Notes: generated by a model not told the origin, from the letters alone. Positions 12,213 to 23,520 are shown, counted from the stretch's first letter. The stretch is DNA of 64,000 bases from Plazaster borealis (GCA_021014325.1 CM037476.1:19380827-19444826); one strand, 5' to 3'. Program-made: numbers and translations.

Positions 12213-12655
12213 AATGAGTTCTATATAGAAACCTGTACAATTCAGAAAATTTATCCAAAGCCCATTTAGATGAAATTGTGTCGAACATTGAAGCTAAGGC
12301 AATTCCTGAAAGTATCCTTGAAGATTCGGATAAAAAAATCACCGAAGAAGAGATGAAAAATGCTCTCTTTCAAATGAACAAAAACAAAAGTTCAGGTATA
12401 GACGGCCTCACGGTAGAATTTTACCAAATGTTTTGGCATATTCTTGGTAATGACATCTTGGAATTATACAATGACTGTTTCACTAAAAGGGTTTTGAGCA
12501 ATTTTATGAATTCCGCTCTGGTCAAACTTATTTATAAGAACTTGGGGAGCCGTTATGATTTAAAAAACTGGCGTCCTATTAGTCTTTTAAATGTTGACTA
12601 CAAAATAATTATGTCAAACACTATCACTAATAGATTTTTAAGAGCGGTGAGCTTA
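12213..12655 (+). mobile_element. Tx1-like LINE ORF2 fragment
   Basis: The reading frame 12278-12640 is closely similar to the reverse-transcriptase start of the larger Tx1-like element near 35420-35830. It keeps ITEEEMKNALFQMNKNKS, SGIDGLTVEFYQ and NWRPISLLNVDYK. Both ends are truncated and no catalytic box remains. It is preceded by a TAAA microsatellite, as is the large copy. Confidence 0.9.
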
Positions 12656-13799
12656 ACAACATGTTGTTTGATAAGCTCTGTTACACACTATGTAGCCTAC
12701 CTATTTCTAGTGACGAGGCATGTTTGAATCTTGCAATTTCTTTTTACGACCGCTTGTAATAAATACACTTATGATACAGTATCGGTTAGTTTAAACAACA
12801 ATCATATTTTAAAAGCAATTCAACGTTCGTTTTACTATAATGAAATAAATATAATTAACATTCAAGTTTTAGTTCTTTATTTTTATTGTTCTTACATGCT
12901 TTAAATGACTTGGGTAGTCCTCAAACAATGATGGCGAGGCGTTATCGCGAAGATATGTTTGACCCCATCGAACCTCAAAGCACTCGGCAGAAAAATGGTC
13001 GCTGCATGCATAACATGTCATGTTCGGTTGGGTGCCAAGGTTTGCCATTTGGTAGTTTCCTCTTAACTCTGTGCAACCAAATGCTCATTCTCTTTGTGTC
13101 CTTGAGGGGAAATCTGAGATGAAAAAAAAGCAATAGGGTCTATAGGTTAATATGAGCTTTAATGTTTTCTTGTTTGCATTTCACACTTGAAAATAACTCT
13201 GCAACTTGAATTCCGCTGATAGTCTGTTACGAGTATGAATTCAAATGATGTCAGTAGCCTATCAGCCAATTAAGAAATGCGTCTTTGGATTTGGTTAGAA
13301 CGCAAGCCTATCTATATGCTATGGTAAATGACTGTCCAGTCAGTAGGGCCTACGGTTTGCTTTGCCGTTGGTGTCAGTAATCTATCTAAATTTCTTTTCT
13401 TTCTTTTGTTCTTGTTTTTCTGAAAAGAACCGTTGGTTTAACCTCAATAACGAACTCTGACTCTGGACTCCTATATCATCGACCAACCTCAACAAATTAG
13501 GCCTATAGCATTTACCCCAACTATAGTGCAGGCATATGATAAGTGTACATGTACTTACCTATGGTATCTCAGTTTAGGGAGAGATTGTCCTCCAGGTTCT
13601 TTTCTCCTCCCTCGGCTTTTACATATAGGCCTATAGCTGCTGCACAATTATTCACCATTTCATCTACACCATTAGAAATACTCGGCAAACGTTAGGCCTA
13701 TTCTAAAAAAGAGGGAAACAGACTACAGTATCCGGAAATAAAGACGTTTAGCTCGTCTCGTGCTAGTCAAAATGTGTGTTTGGTCGTCGAAAGCATGCT
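12656..13799. other. No gene recognised
   Basis: AT-rich sequence with several AGGCCTA words but no exon or repeat structure I can support. Confidence 0.4.
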
Positions 13800-13935
13800 C
13801 GTCACATCATTTCAAATGTTGCGCGTTGCCGTCAGCACGTGATTAATGGCAGCGCGCAGGGTGAACCAGCGTATTGTACGCGCGGCCGATCTAGTTATTT
13901 TAATTCTATATCTATGGTCTTAAACAGCTCCAGTT
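13800..13935 (-). repeat. Dispersed repeat, inverted partner of 11405-11535
   Basis: Reverse complement of the 11405 copy, including the GTACGCGCGGCCGATCTAGT block and the ATTTTAATTCTATATCTATG block. The two copies lie about 2.4 kb apart head to head. Confidence 0.75.
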
Positions 13936-14405
13936 GTGTCTTTATTAGCCGTTTAAACACCCCCACGTGGTGACGTGCTCTCCACCAATAGGAATAGCGA
14001 AACTGTCTGGGGTATTTATGAATAATAATTAAATATACCTTTGTATAGTAATACCATTGTCTTCACTTTGCGGAGAAGTACAACTTTTTATAATTAAATG
14101 ATTTACATAATGATCTGTAAATACCCTCGATAAGGAAATTCTTACACCTAAAAAAATCATCAAATAGAAATGTGAGAAATGTACACTTTGCGAAATCAAT
14201 AATTATGTGACATTATTTTGTCCATTCCGGTCAATTCACAATACAGTGCGCCACCAAGAGTTTGTCCAAAGGCTTCATGAATTAAAAAAACAAACAAAAA
14301 ACTTATGTCTTGGATTCATAGTTAGGCCGTGTACAAACCAAGTGACTTCGTCTGTGGCTGGGTCCGTTTGTAGTAGCGACAACATTGAACAGTTGGAGTT
14401 TATTA

Positions 14406-14543
14406 CGCCGTATCCGAATTAGCGGCTACAGCCACGGCTACGACTGTTGCTAAGGGTGTTGCTAAGGATGCCATATACTTCACTGCATGATGACGTGGAA
14501 ATCTAGCCGTAGCTGTAGCTGAAGCCGCCAATTCAGACACGGC
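14406..14543. mobile_element. Foldback element with GCCGTGTC termini
   Basis: Terminal arms GAATTAGCGGCTACAGCC and GAAGCCGCCAATTC are inverse repeats. The centre contains TGTTGCTAAGGGTGTTGC. Related copies lie at 53224-53335 and 54559-54686. Confidence 0.75.
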
Positions 14544-14759
14544 TATTAGCCTCATGTTCCTTTCAGTTGCAAGATTTTGCAAGATATAGTTTATTTTACC
14601 CTTTTATTTATTAAGTAGTTTTTCTCTGTGATTGTTTGGGAAACGATTACGAGGCTTCAAACTGGGTTTTTTTCTCAGCCTGATGCTAAAATTTTCAAGT
14701 GGAATACGAATACTGCATGGTCTTTCTTCTTTTCGAGGCAAACGGTTGATGGTGCACTT

Positions 14760-15140
14760 TATGTTGTTGTGAACCAACCTCACAACCTCCCCTGATGAAC
14801 AATATTACGTATCTCCCGACGATGACTAGAGCAAACTAGTCGAAACGTTGAGACCAATCCAAGAACTGACTCCGCGGTAGTACAGTCAATTACGATCCTA
14901 TAAGCTAAAGTAGTAGTCCCATCCTATTTCTATACCATCCGCCCAGGTAATAGTTAATAAGCAGGACAGTTCTTTTCAGAACTGAGAAGTCTCCCGAACA
15001 CCCGAACAATCTACTCCGCGGATAGTAGAATTAAGCAAGACAGTTCTCCAAGAACAAACTCTACCTGGCAAGTAGATACACACATGGTGTTACCGCAAAC
15101 CAAATATATTGATACCTCACCATGCAATGCCTCAAATCCT
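14760..15140. repeat. Dispersed repeat with CGAAAC stem motif
   Basis: Contains the hairpin GACTAG-AGCAAA-CTAGTC followed by GAAACGTTGAGACC at 14824-14855, and the segment GGTGTTACCGCAAACC near 15083. A related inverse segment (GGTTTGCGGTAACACC) is at 54856-54871. The hairpin-plus-GAAAC layout resembles hammerhead-ribozyme-like motifs known in Penelope-like elements. I cannot assign the element class firmly. Confidence 0.45.
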
Positions 15141-15997
15141 ATATTACGTATCTACATACACAAAAAAATATCAAGAATATGAACGAGTTAAGCGTAGAAT
15201 GTACCTAATGAACACTTCACTATACATCATTAATAATAATGACAGTCAAAAAGTTAGACGATTTTTAAATGTTATACAGCTATAACTAATTATTGCTAAT
15301 AACTAATTGTAAACGTGGACCACGAAATGTGATGTTAATAAAATAAAACCGAAATGAGAAAGTTTCCTCATTATTATGACGAATTCATTAGCAGCCAATA
15401 AGTTCAAATCGCATACACTGTTCGCCGGCCCAACTGCTCGGTCTGATCTGGATGTATCTACATCGGATAAAACCTACCGATGGTGCTGACTCGACTAGGA
15501 CTCGCACGTCTCTCGAGGAGGAGTAGTCACTCCGGAACAACTGTGCAAGAAAACAAAAACAAACATCCGTTCATAATCTAAAGTCTATCTAAGATTTATT
15601 ATGTAAAGAAGGCCCATATTTTCGGAATTTTTCATTTCCCGAAACTGTCCAACAAGCTTATTAATGCAGACCGATTTTTTTCTTTTAACATCTCGTTATG
15701 CATGCATTTATAGCCAGAACATCATCTGACGTCACACTGATGGAACAACGCCAGATACCGGTCCTTGGGGAACCTGCTGGTATCTTCGACCTGGCATGTC
15801 ATAGGCCCATTACTGTGTGTGTACACTATGTTGTGAGTGGGCAGTGGGCACTACACAGTGCGTCATTGCAAGATAGGCCTACACAAGTTTATCAAACTGA
15901 AACAAAATAATGTATCAAAATTTAGGATTTCAGGAAATATATTACCTGGTCAGGGGTGAAAATGTCTATTGAAAACAATCATTGGTCTGTTGTCTAA
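15141..15997. other. No gene recognised
   Basis: No exon or repeat structure that I can support. A 70-codon open frame at 15698-15910 has no recognisable domain. Confidence 0.35.
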
Positions 15998-16152
15998 TTT
16001 TGGAACAGGCTTTGCTGTAGTCATCCGCGCAGTTGTACAGCAATTTGTTTTACACATTATTACAGAATGTTGTTTTACTCTTCCCTCTCGCTTCTCATTT
16101 GGTCAAATTTTACGGGGGGGGGGGCGCCCCGCGTCCCTGGATTTGCGCATGC
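15998..16152. repeat. Dispersed repeat shared with 28446-28635
   Basis: Both copies run GGAACAGGCTT, CAGTTG-ACAGCAA, ATTACAGAATGTTG-like and GTCAAATTTTACGG..., then GGCGCCCC and CCTGGAT. They end in a GC-rich block. Neither codes. Confidence 0.6.
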
Positions 16153-16339
16153 AGTGCTGGTCTTGGCCCAAGACGTTACTATCTTATACACGTAATATCT
16201 TATACATGTGCTCGTAACATGATAACCCCTGAAGAGGGCGCGCTTTTCGTTCTTGAATTCATCAGGGTGCACCACACTAAATAAACTGCCATAGCAACCA
16301 ATGCTAAATGCTAAATATTCAAAAATACTCGACAAATAT

Positions 16340-17345
16340 TTCAAAGTCTCTCAGCCTCTTGAAAACCTATCAAACATATTTTCAGACAACTAAACTTCAG
16401 ATTTCTTTTCAATTTTTGGCAGGTCAGCCGTTTGGAATTTTTGTTAATTACCCCCCCCCCCAAAAAAAACAACAATTTTTTTAAACCACCCCGAAAATGT
16501 GTTTTTTCCCAAACCGACTTGCTGCCAGTTTCATGAGGCACCCCTCCAATTCCCAAGCTCAATAGGACTAATAGCCTAATAACCCCAAAAACGTTACAAT
16601 TCAAAAGTCTGTGGGCTTACAAATTATGATAATCAGCTTGGCGCATGAATTTTGGCCTATTTAGTGTGATGCACCCTGACCCGGTGGGTACGGAGCACGA
16701 CTAGGCAAAAATTCATGCACCAAACTAATTCTCAGTGTAAACCCTACAGTTACTTTTGACTAATAATGTTTTGGGGTCATGCAATTAATAGATTGTGTAA
16801 TAATAAGAATCTATCACAACCTGGGGGTTCTGTGTTTCAACGTTTGAGAAGATTTGATAAATTTAGGCTTTAAAGTTGGTCATATTTAGCATGGGAATTG
16901 GAGGAGTGCCTCATGATAACTGAGAGCAAGTCGGTTTGCGAAAAAACACATTTTCGGGGGTGTTTTTTCTGGGGTAATTAGCAAAAATTCCAAAACGAAT
17001 GAATTGCCAAACATTGGAAAGAAATCTGAAGTTTAGTTGTCTGAAAATATATTTGATTGGTTTTCAAGAGGCTGAGAGACTTTAAAGTATTTTTTGAGTA
17101 TTTTTCAGTATTTAGGGAGCCTCTTGAAAACCAATCAGACATTATTTTCGGACAACTAAACTTCAGATTTCTTTTCAATTTTTGGCAGGTTAGCCGGTTT
17201 TTTTTTAGCCATTTTTGCTAATCACCCCAGAAAAAAACATCCCGAAAATGTGTTTTTTCCCAAACCGACCTACTGCCAGTTTCATGAAGCATCCCTCCAC
17301 TTCCCAAGCCAAAATAGGACCAACTTTGAAGCCTAATTTATCAAA
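16340..17345. repeat. Three copies of one repeat in + / - / + order
   Basis: Copies at about 16341-16565 (+), 16878-17090 (-) and 17117-17345 (+) share CAACTAAACTTCAGATTTC, CGAAAATGTGTTTTTTCCC, CAAACCGAC and CAGTTTCATGA. Flanking sequence at 16262-16285 (AGGGTGCACCACACTAAATA) is inverted at 16655-16678. So the first copy sits inside a larger foldback. Confidence 0.7.
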
Positions 17346-17511
17346 GTCTCCTCAAAAGTTGAAGCAAAGAACCTTCCAACTTCTTCTTTCAGGAGAGTTG
17401 GGACTTACTTGATGATGATTACTATAATAAACCCTACTTTGGGTGGTGCTCGTCCTTGATGTAAATTATAGAATTGAGATAACAAACAAGGGAATACAAG
17501 ACATTAATAAC

Positions 17512-17684
17512 CTTGCTAGACCCGTCTTCTTTGACTGCGTACGTCCACGTAACGCCATCATCACTGTAATTCAGTCGGAATGCACCCACATTACCGAGGG
17601 TACCGCTCTGTACGATTATGGCGTAGATGTCATCCGTGCGGCCCAAATCCACCTGAATCCAACCGCCCCCGCCGCACCAAGAAC
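17512..17684 (-). CDS. F5/8 type C (discoidin) domain, second exon
   Basis: An acceptor (tgtttacag) precedes SSWCGGGGWIQVDLGR, the hallmark W-I-Q-V-D-L-G strand of F5/8 type C domains. YAIIVQSG, FRLNYSDDGVTW and a donor AAG/gttatt at 17512 follow. It enters in phase 1, matching the previous exon, and leaves in phase 0. About 57 residues are encoded. These domains form a beta-barrel that binds glycans or phospholipids at cell surfaces. The last third of the domain (YVRFYP-like strand) must be in a further exon to the left; I did not find it between 8.3 and 17.5 kb, where several repeats have inserted. Confidence 0.85.
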
Positions 17685-18522
17685 CTGTAAACATCAGAAG
17701 AAAAAACCCGGTGAGCTAAAACATGAGATCAAATCATGCCGGGTGAAGACAAAGATCTCCTTTGGAAATTATTGGGATTTTGTTTTATTAAGTTAGTTAT
17801 TTGAATGTTGTATATCAAAATAAATACAGTCTAAAACTGGGTCAGAACCGACCCTTATTCTTGGTTCCAGGGGCCTGACCGAATTCCGGGTCAGGCTGAC
17901 AAATATAATATGGTTTATAAAAAGGGAACGGGGCAGGCCCCATGGGACCCGGATCCGGGTCAATTCTGAAGTTTGTTTAGAGTATTTCCGTCTGAAATAC
18001 TCATAAAGTCGAGAAAAGATTATATAAAGCCAACTTTGGACTCCTCAGCACATTTGCTTCAGCAGGTACTGGTACACTAAATCACTGACAAACCATCAAC
18101 CATTACCGGTACTCCTTATTTTGTCATTATCAAAACAAAACTCTTTGCAAATTGTGCATGTGTGTTTGTGATGTCGCTAATATTTGTAATTATTTGCAAT
18201 GCCGCAAATATTACCACAAATTAAGTTTGCGACGTCGCTGATTATTGTCACAAACATTTCCCCCCAAAAGCAATTATTTGCGATCGCAACCATTTGCAAG
18301 GGATATTTGCAAAGATGTTTTTGACGTCTAAAGTATTTGCCAAAAAAATAGTTGCAAAGAAATCTGTATCAATCATTATGCGACATCGCAAATATTTCTG
18401 CAAATAATATTTGCGATGTATAATGTCCCTTCAAAGCCACCATAACGAAAGGATAGAAATGACTTCCCTTTCTCAAAGCAAGACGAATAATGACAGTGAA
18501 CCTAGATTCCTCTGATACTCAC
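17685..18522 (-). other. Intron between the two F5/8C exons
   Basis: Phase 1 intron. Positions 18160-18425 are rich in ATTTGCAA/TTTGCGA words and CGACGTCGC-type palindromes, with GACCC-rich short inverse repeats near 17840-17960. No exon is seen inside. Confidence 0.6.
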
Positions 18523-18639
18523 TTGGGCCTTTATACCGGGCGAGTTGTGGCCCGTAGTTTGCGTTGTCGTTGTTCAAGACGGAAATCGCAGTGATCTGAT
18601 TATCAGCTATGGCGCCGCTTTCCATACCCAAAGGGCAAG
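18523..18639 (-). CDS. F5/8 type C (discoidin) domain, first exon
   Basis: The acceptor gaacattcag precedes TCPLGMESGAIADNQITAIS, then SVLNNDNANYGPQLARYKGPS. This is the standard opening of an F5/8 type C domain (C-P-L-G-M-E-S-G-x-I-x-D-x-Q-I-T-A). The donor is CCCAA/gtgagt at 18523. It is a 117-bp exon entered in phase 1, exactly as the Thr-rich exon upstream leaves, and left in phase 1. The domain cysteine (TCPLG) is expected to pair with one near the domain end. Confidence 0.9.
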
Positions 18640-19314
18640 CTGAATGTTCAAATGAAAAAAGAAAAAAAGGGAAAAAACCATTAAACAAACAAACAAAGAA
18701 TCTCAAATATTTTAATAAATAAACAACAACAAAATCAAACTGCCATTGGAAGGTTGATCAGGTTGTAAATTAAATATTGACTTTTTGTATATTGTCGATG
18801 AGTAATAATAATAATAAACAGTTTTTATATAGCGCAAAATCACAAAAAATTAATTTAAGTCTCTAAGCGCCTTAAAGGAATGAAAACAAAATAGGAATAG
18901 GAAGACGGGGAGCGAAGAAAAGAGAAAGTGAAATGAAATGAACATAACATTGACATACAAAGTAATACCAATCATTTACAAATTAAACAGATATGTTTTC
19001 AGAAGACTCTTAAAAACGTTCACTGTGTCTACATGTTTGAGATTGTTTGGTAATTTGTTCCACAACTCTGAAGCTGCCAACTGGAAAGACCTTCCACCAT
19101 AAAAATTGGTTGAAATTATAGGCGTGGCTAAAAGAAATTTTGATTGTGAACGGAGGTTTCTTAATGGACAATATTTTGTTATCAGCTGTTGTAAATAAGC
19201 AGGGCCTAATTCTTGCAAGCAGATAAATACCAATGTTAAGATCTTAAAATCAATGCGCTGCTTAACCGGAAGCCAGTGTAATTGTTGTAAGATTGGACTT
19301 ATATGTTCATGAAG

Positions 19315-20139
19315 TCAAGTGCGTGTAACCAGCCTAGCCACAGAGTTCTGTATTCGTTGCAACTTTTGAATCTCACTGCTAGGCAGGCCGTACAAAATAC
19401 CATTGCAGAAATCAAGACGTGACATTACATGAGCATGGACAAGCATCTCTGTCGACTTTTTAGACAAAAATGGACGAATTGTTCCAATCTTATGTAAGGC
19501 AAATGAAGCAGTCTTGCATATTTGATTTACATGAGTTGACAGTGTCAGATGCTTGTGCAATCTCACACCAAGGTTTCTAGCAAAGCCAACAGTTTGTTTT
19601 GAAGTGTTGCCAAATAAGATACTATTGATCCTACCAGAATGCCTAAATTTACTAGTAAAATGAAGGACTTCAGTCTTATCTTCGTTGAGTTTGAGACCAT
19701 TGTGCGCTGACCAATTCTTAATGTCAGCCATACAAGTCTGGAGTTGCAAAATTGCATCAGTCCGATGACCCCTTTCTACCAAAATATAAACTTGTGTATC
19801 ATCGGCATACATCATACCATTAAGATTATGTTTGCAAATGATATCATGCAACGGGGCAACATAAAGGCTAAAAGCAACCGGGCCAAAAACCGACCCTTGC
19901 GGGACCCCGAATGCAGATGATTTAACATCTGATTTGCAATTATCAATTACAACTGTATGTGTCCTATTCTCAAAGTAAGATTTTATGAGTTCAAGAGCTG
20001 AACCACAAATACCATATCTATCATGCAACCGAGATAACAATATGTCATGTACAATAGTATCAAATGCAGCTTTAAAATCAAGTAGGAGTAGAATTGCCTT
20101 TTCGCCTCTATCAAGGCACAGGAGGATATCATTGACCAC
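19315..20139 (-). pseudogene. Reverse transcriptase core of the CR1/L2-like LINE
   Basis: 274-codon open frame covering RT blocks 3 to 7 with an intact YADD catalytic pair, SALELIKSYFENRTH and DNCKSDVKSSAFGVPQG. The N-terminal part continues in another frame (20145-20714) and the C-terminal part in the same frame past a stop (18976-19233). It synthesised cDNA at the chromosomal target in the parent element; this copy cannot make a full protein. Confidence 0.88.
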
Positions 20140-20144
20140 TTTAA

Positions 20145-20714
20145 TCAGTGCAGTCTCACAACTATATGATACTTTCTATAGGCAGACTGAATCGTATTAT
20201 ATAAGCTATTATTCTCAAGGTAACCAGTCAATTGATGAACCATGATTCTTTCAATTGTCTTGTCAAGAAATTTTAGATGTGAGATTGGTCTGTAGTTTTT
20301 TAAGTCATCAGGATCAAGTCCAGTTCCCTTAATGATAGGTGAGATATGGGCCCCCTTTAATGAATCAGGGAAACGTCCACCCGTCAGAACCAAGTTAACT
20401 ATCCTTGTGATGATTGGAGCAAGTTTATTAATGCATCTCCTTAGCAAATCAGTTGGGATTGGATCCAGTTCACTAGTGGATGATTTAGAGCGTGAAATAA
20501 CTGTTTCAACTTGTGATGGAGATACAGTTTGAAATTCAGCAAACCGTAGATCAGTCCGCTGGAACATGACGTCATTGACTTCAGGACAAGATGAAGGATC
20601 AAGAGATGAAACAATGTTATCAGTATTATTAGCAAAGAAGGTACTAAAGCGGTCAGCTAAAGAAGGTCCATCAACATCATTTTTTGGTAGTGATTTTTTG
20701 GTTCCCTTACACAT
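20145..20714 (-). pseudogene. N-terminal RT part of the CR1/L2-like LINE
   Basis: Frame encoding LADRFSTFFANNTDNI, the linker SSTSELDPIPTDLLRRCI, IVNLVLTGGRFPDSLK and NYRPISHLKFLDKT, ending in a shifted tail after QSAYRKYH. Sequence and order are those of CR1/L2 reverse transcriptases upstream of block A. A one-base deletion near 20160 throws it out of frame with the catalytic part. Confidence 0.85.
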
Positions 20715-20817
20715 GTTATTGACTTTGTGAAAAAATTCTCTTGGACCACAGTCTTCTAGCTCCGTTGAGTAAAAAGCTCTTCTCGCTCGGATTAAGACTG
20801 TAGGGCCTAGTTAGAAT

Positions 20818-20943
20818 TTTATCCTTTACCCCCACGCATTGCACACTAACCCCTCAGCAGTCTAAACCCGTCGTACCTCCATCCCAACAATAATTATTTA
20901 CATGATTATCTTTTCGCTGAGTGGATTTCTCTTTCCTAGTTGC
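20818..20943. repeat. 125-bp direct repeat, copy 1
   Basis: Nearly identical to 21153-21277 (ACGCATTGCACACTAACCCC, CGTCGTACCTCCATCCC, GATTATCTTTTCGCTGAGTG). The spacing is 335 bp. It immediately follows the truncated 5' end of the CR1/L2-like LINE. Confidence 0.9.
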
Positions 20944-21152
20944 CTAACTAATGCATTAACATGTCATTGTGAGCTTGCCTAAGCCCTACATCAATCAACA
21001 AAACTGCTGAGCTTTTTAACGGAAACTTCCGACGTCCTTCGATGGTTGTTTCACCATGGTTTTACCAAGCTGTGTATTTGACTGACCTACTTGTTTAATT
21101 GACAAAGCTTGCTCACATTAGCCACTCGCAGTAACAGTCGCCAAACACAAAT

Positions 21153-21277
21153 TCTATCCTTTACCCCACGCATTGCACACTAACCCCTCAGCAGTCTAAA
21201 CCCGTCGTACCTCCATCCCAACAATAATTATTTACATGATTATCTTTTCGCTGAGTGGATTTCTCTTTCCTAGTTGC
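21153..21277. repeat. 125-bp direct repeat, copy 2
   Basis: Partner of 20818-20943, with one C fewer in the CCCC run and otherwise almost unchanged, so the duplication is recent or converted. Confidence 0.9.
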
Positions 21278-21439
21278 CCCTTCCCCCTTATGCAAGAACA
21301 ACACATTTAACTAGACATTCAATTTTTATGAATAACACAAACAAGGTGTTCGTGAGTGATGTCATCAAATTATGATTGAATGAATTGGTGACGACATTTT
21401 ACTTTAATAATCCAATATTTTGTTCAGGAGTTAGATTAT

Positions 21440-22740
21440 GTCCAATATAAAACTTTAACTTCCGGTTTTAACTGAAATTCAAGGTCAAATGGGGTCAAAC
21501 TCTATGTAGCGTTTGTAAAAAAAATTGAAGACAGTTCCGATGATTAAAAGATTTTAAAAATCCAATGTTTGGTTAAAGAGTTATGATTGTTTCAAAGATG
21601 CAAACATCAACTTCCCGTTTGAATCGGAAGTCCAGGTCAAATGGGTTTACACTTTGTTTAGCGTTTGTTGGCTTTTGGAAGACCTTACTAATGATGTAAG
21701 GTCAAATAGGGTTACATTTTGTGTAGCATTTGGTAAGTCTTTCGACAACTTGCCGATGATGTATAGATTATAAAAGACAATAATATGGTTCAGAAGTTAT
21801 GAATTGTTTTAATATTAAAGTTAAATTTTCAGTTTGAACCAGAAATCAAGGTCAAATGAGGTCACACTTTGTGTAGCGTTCTTCGAAGACCTTTCTGATG
21901 ATGTTTAGATCATAAAAATCCAATGTAGGCCTATGGTTCAGCAGTTATGATTTTTTCAAGTATACAATTACATCTTCCGGTTTGAACCGAAAGTCAAGGT
22001 CAAATAGGGGCATTCTGTGTATCGTTTGTTAAGTTGTTACATCTTTTTCCAAGGATGTATAAATTGTAAAAATCCATTGTGTGGTTCAGGAATTGTGAAT
22101 TTTGAAATATTAAATTTCAACTTCCGCTTTGAACCGGAAGTCAAGGTCAAACGGGGTCACAATTAGTGTAGCGTTTGTTAGGTTTTATAAAGACCTTTCA
22201 GATGATGTTTAGATTGTAAAATTCCAATGTGTGGTTCAGGAGTTACGAATTTTTGCAAGTATTAGATGGATTATCTTTATGCCGGGGTGCGCAATATACA
22301 AGGTAACAGCGATGCTAAATGTATTCCTACATGTAGTTGATGTAAACTGAACTACACGTACAATGTACATGTATTTGTATCTCGCGTTATCAAAGTAGGT
22401 CAACACAAACGTGCGCTTTAATGCCGGCGGTTAAGAGAAGATGTAAACGTCAAATTGTTGTTATTTATGCGCAAAAGTTTGAGCAGGCTCAACGTTCTAC
22501 AACCTGATGCAAAAAGTATGCTGAAATGATAAGTAGTTTTTGAGATACAAATTTTATGAATTTTCAATTTCCGGTTTGAACCAGAAGTCAAGGTCAAATG
22601 GGGTCGCTTTTTATGTATTGTTTGTTTAACTTTTAAAGAACTTTCCGATGATGTATAGATAGTAAAAATCCAAGATGTCGTTCATGAGTTATGATTTTTT
22701 TGCAAATATTAAACTTCGATTTAATGAAATTCAATACCTG
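21440..22740. repeat. ~147-bp tandem array with CTTCCGG...CCGGAAGTCAAGGTCA core
   Basis: Units begin near 21466, 21611, 21828, 21973, 22120 and 22568, with a diverged one near 21702. Each has an inverted CTTCCGGTTTGAACCGGAAG box directly followed by TCAAGGTCA, then GTGTAGCGTTTGTT and GATGATGTNTAGATTGTAAA. Positions 22262-22550 hold unrelated inserted sequence. It is intronic with respect to the PAN/F5/8C gene. Confidence 0.85.
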
Positions 22741-22879
22741 ATGACATCATCCTAACATCATCACGGTTGTGTCGTCTTGATATTTAGGTTAAATTGTCTT
22801 ATGAGTTTCATTGTTCAATTCAATTTCAATCTTGAGTGATGCCGTAGATAAGCCCTAAAAATAATTTTTTAAAGAAAAA

Positions 22880-23520
22880 AAACCAGAGGCAAACTTTGAC
22901 CTTCCGGTATGACCGGAAGTAAAGGTCATACGATTTTGGCGTAAACTTTTCAAGTGTTGTCCCAGTCTTAATCTATCCAATGTCTGTCTATGAACATCAT
23001 AGCTTTTAAATTCAAGGATATACAGCAATTAGCAAATGGTAATTTTCTGACTTTAAAAACCTAGTAATTCGACACCTGATGACGTCATCATGACGTCAGT
23101 AAGTTTGTGTCATCTTCATATTGAGGTTCAGTTGTTGTCTGATGAGTTTCAATGTTCAATTCAGTTTCAATCTTGAGTTATTTTGAAAAGAAGAGTTCCG
23201 TGGAAGAAGAAGATGAGCCCGAAAATGATGTTTTTCAAGAAAAAAAAACCCAAGACAAACTTTGACCTAGACGCATGACCTTGAAGAAAAGGTCATACGA
23301 TTTTGACGTTAAATAGAAATGTTGCCCCAGTCTTGATCTACCACATGCCCAACTATGAACATCATGGCTTTTATATTCAATGAGATACAGCAAATACCAA
23401 ATGGTCATTTTTCAACTTTAAAAACCTTGTAATTCGACACCCGACGTCATGAAAACTGTGCCGTCTTCATATTGAGGTTCAATTGTCTGTTGAGTTTCAA
23501 TGTTCAATTCGTTTTAATCT
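22880..23520. repeat. Longer-period relatives of the CCGGAAGT array
   Basis: Two units near 22890-23190 and 23255-23520 share GACCTTCCGGTATGACCGG, AAAGGTCATACGATTTTG, GCCCCAGTCTTGATCTA, GAACATCATGGCTTTTA and CAATTCGTTTTAATCTTGAG-type endings, with a period near 360 bp. The second unit has lost CCGGAAGT but keeps AAGGTCATACG. Confidence 0.75.

Larger units (their letters stand above)
18803..20800 (-). mobile_element. CR1/L2-like LINE, 5'-truncated
   Basis: Minus-strand non-LTR element of about 2 kb. In order it shows a pre-RT segment (CGPREFFHKVNNMCKG), palm motifs KNYRPISHLKFLDKTIERI, FDTIVHDILLSRL and VPQGSVFGPVAFSLY, and the catalytic box YADDTQVYI near 19800. It then has the post-RT GLKLNEDKTEVLHF and the C-terminal ELWNKLPNNLKHVDTVNVFK. 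Its 3' end is the GCGCTATATAAAAACTG tail plus an AATAAT microsatellite at 18803. One frameshift near 20160 and one in-frame TGA near 19315 inactivate it. It lies in the intron between the Thr-rich and F5/8C exons, same strand as the gene. Confidence 0.92.
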
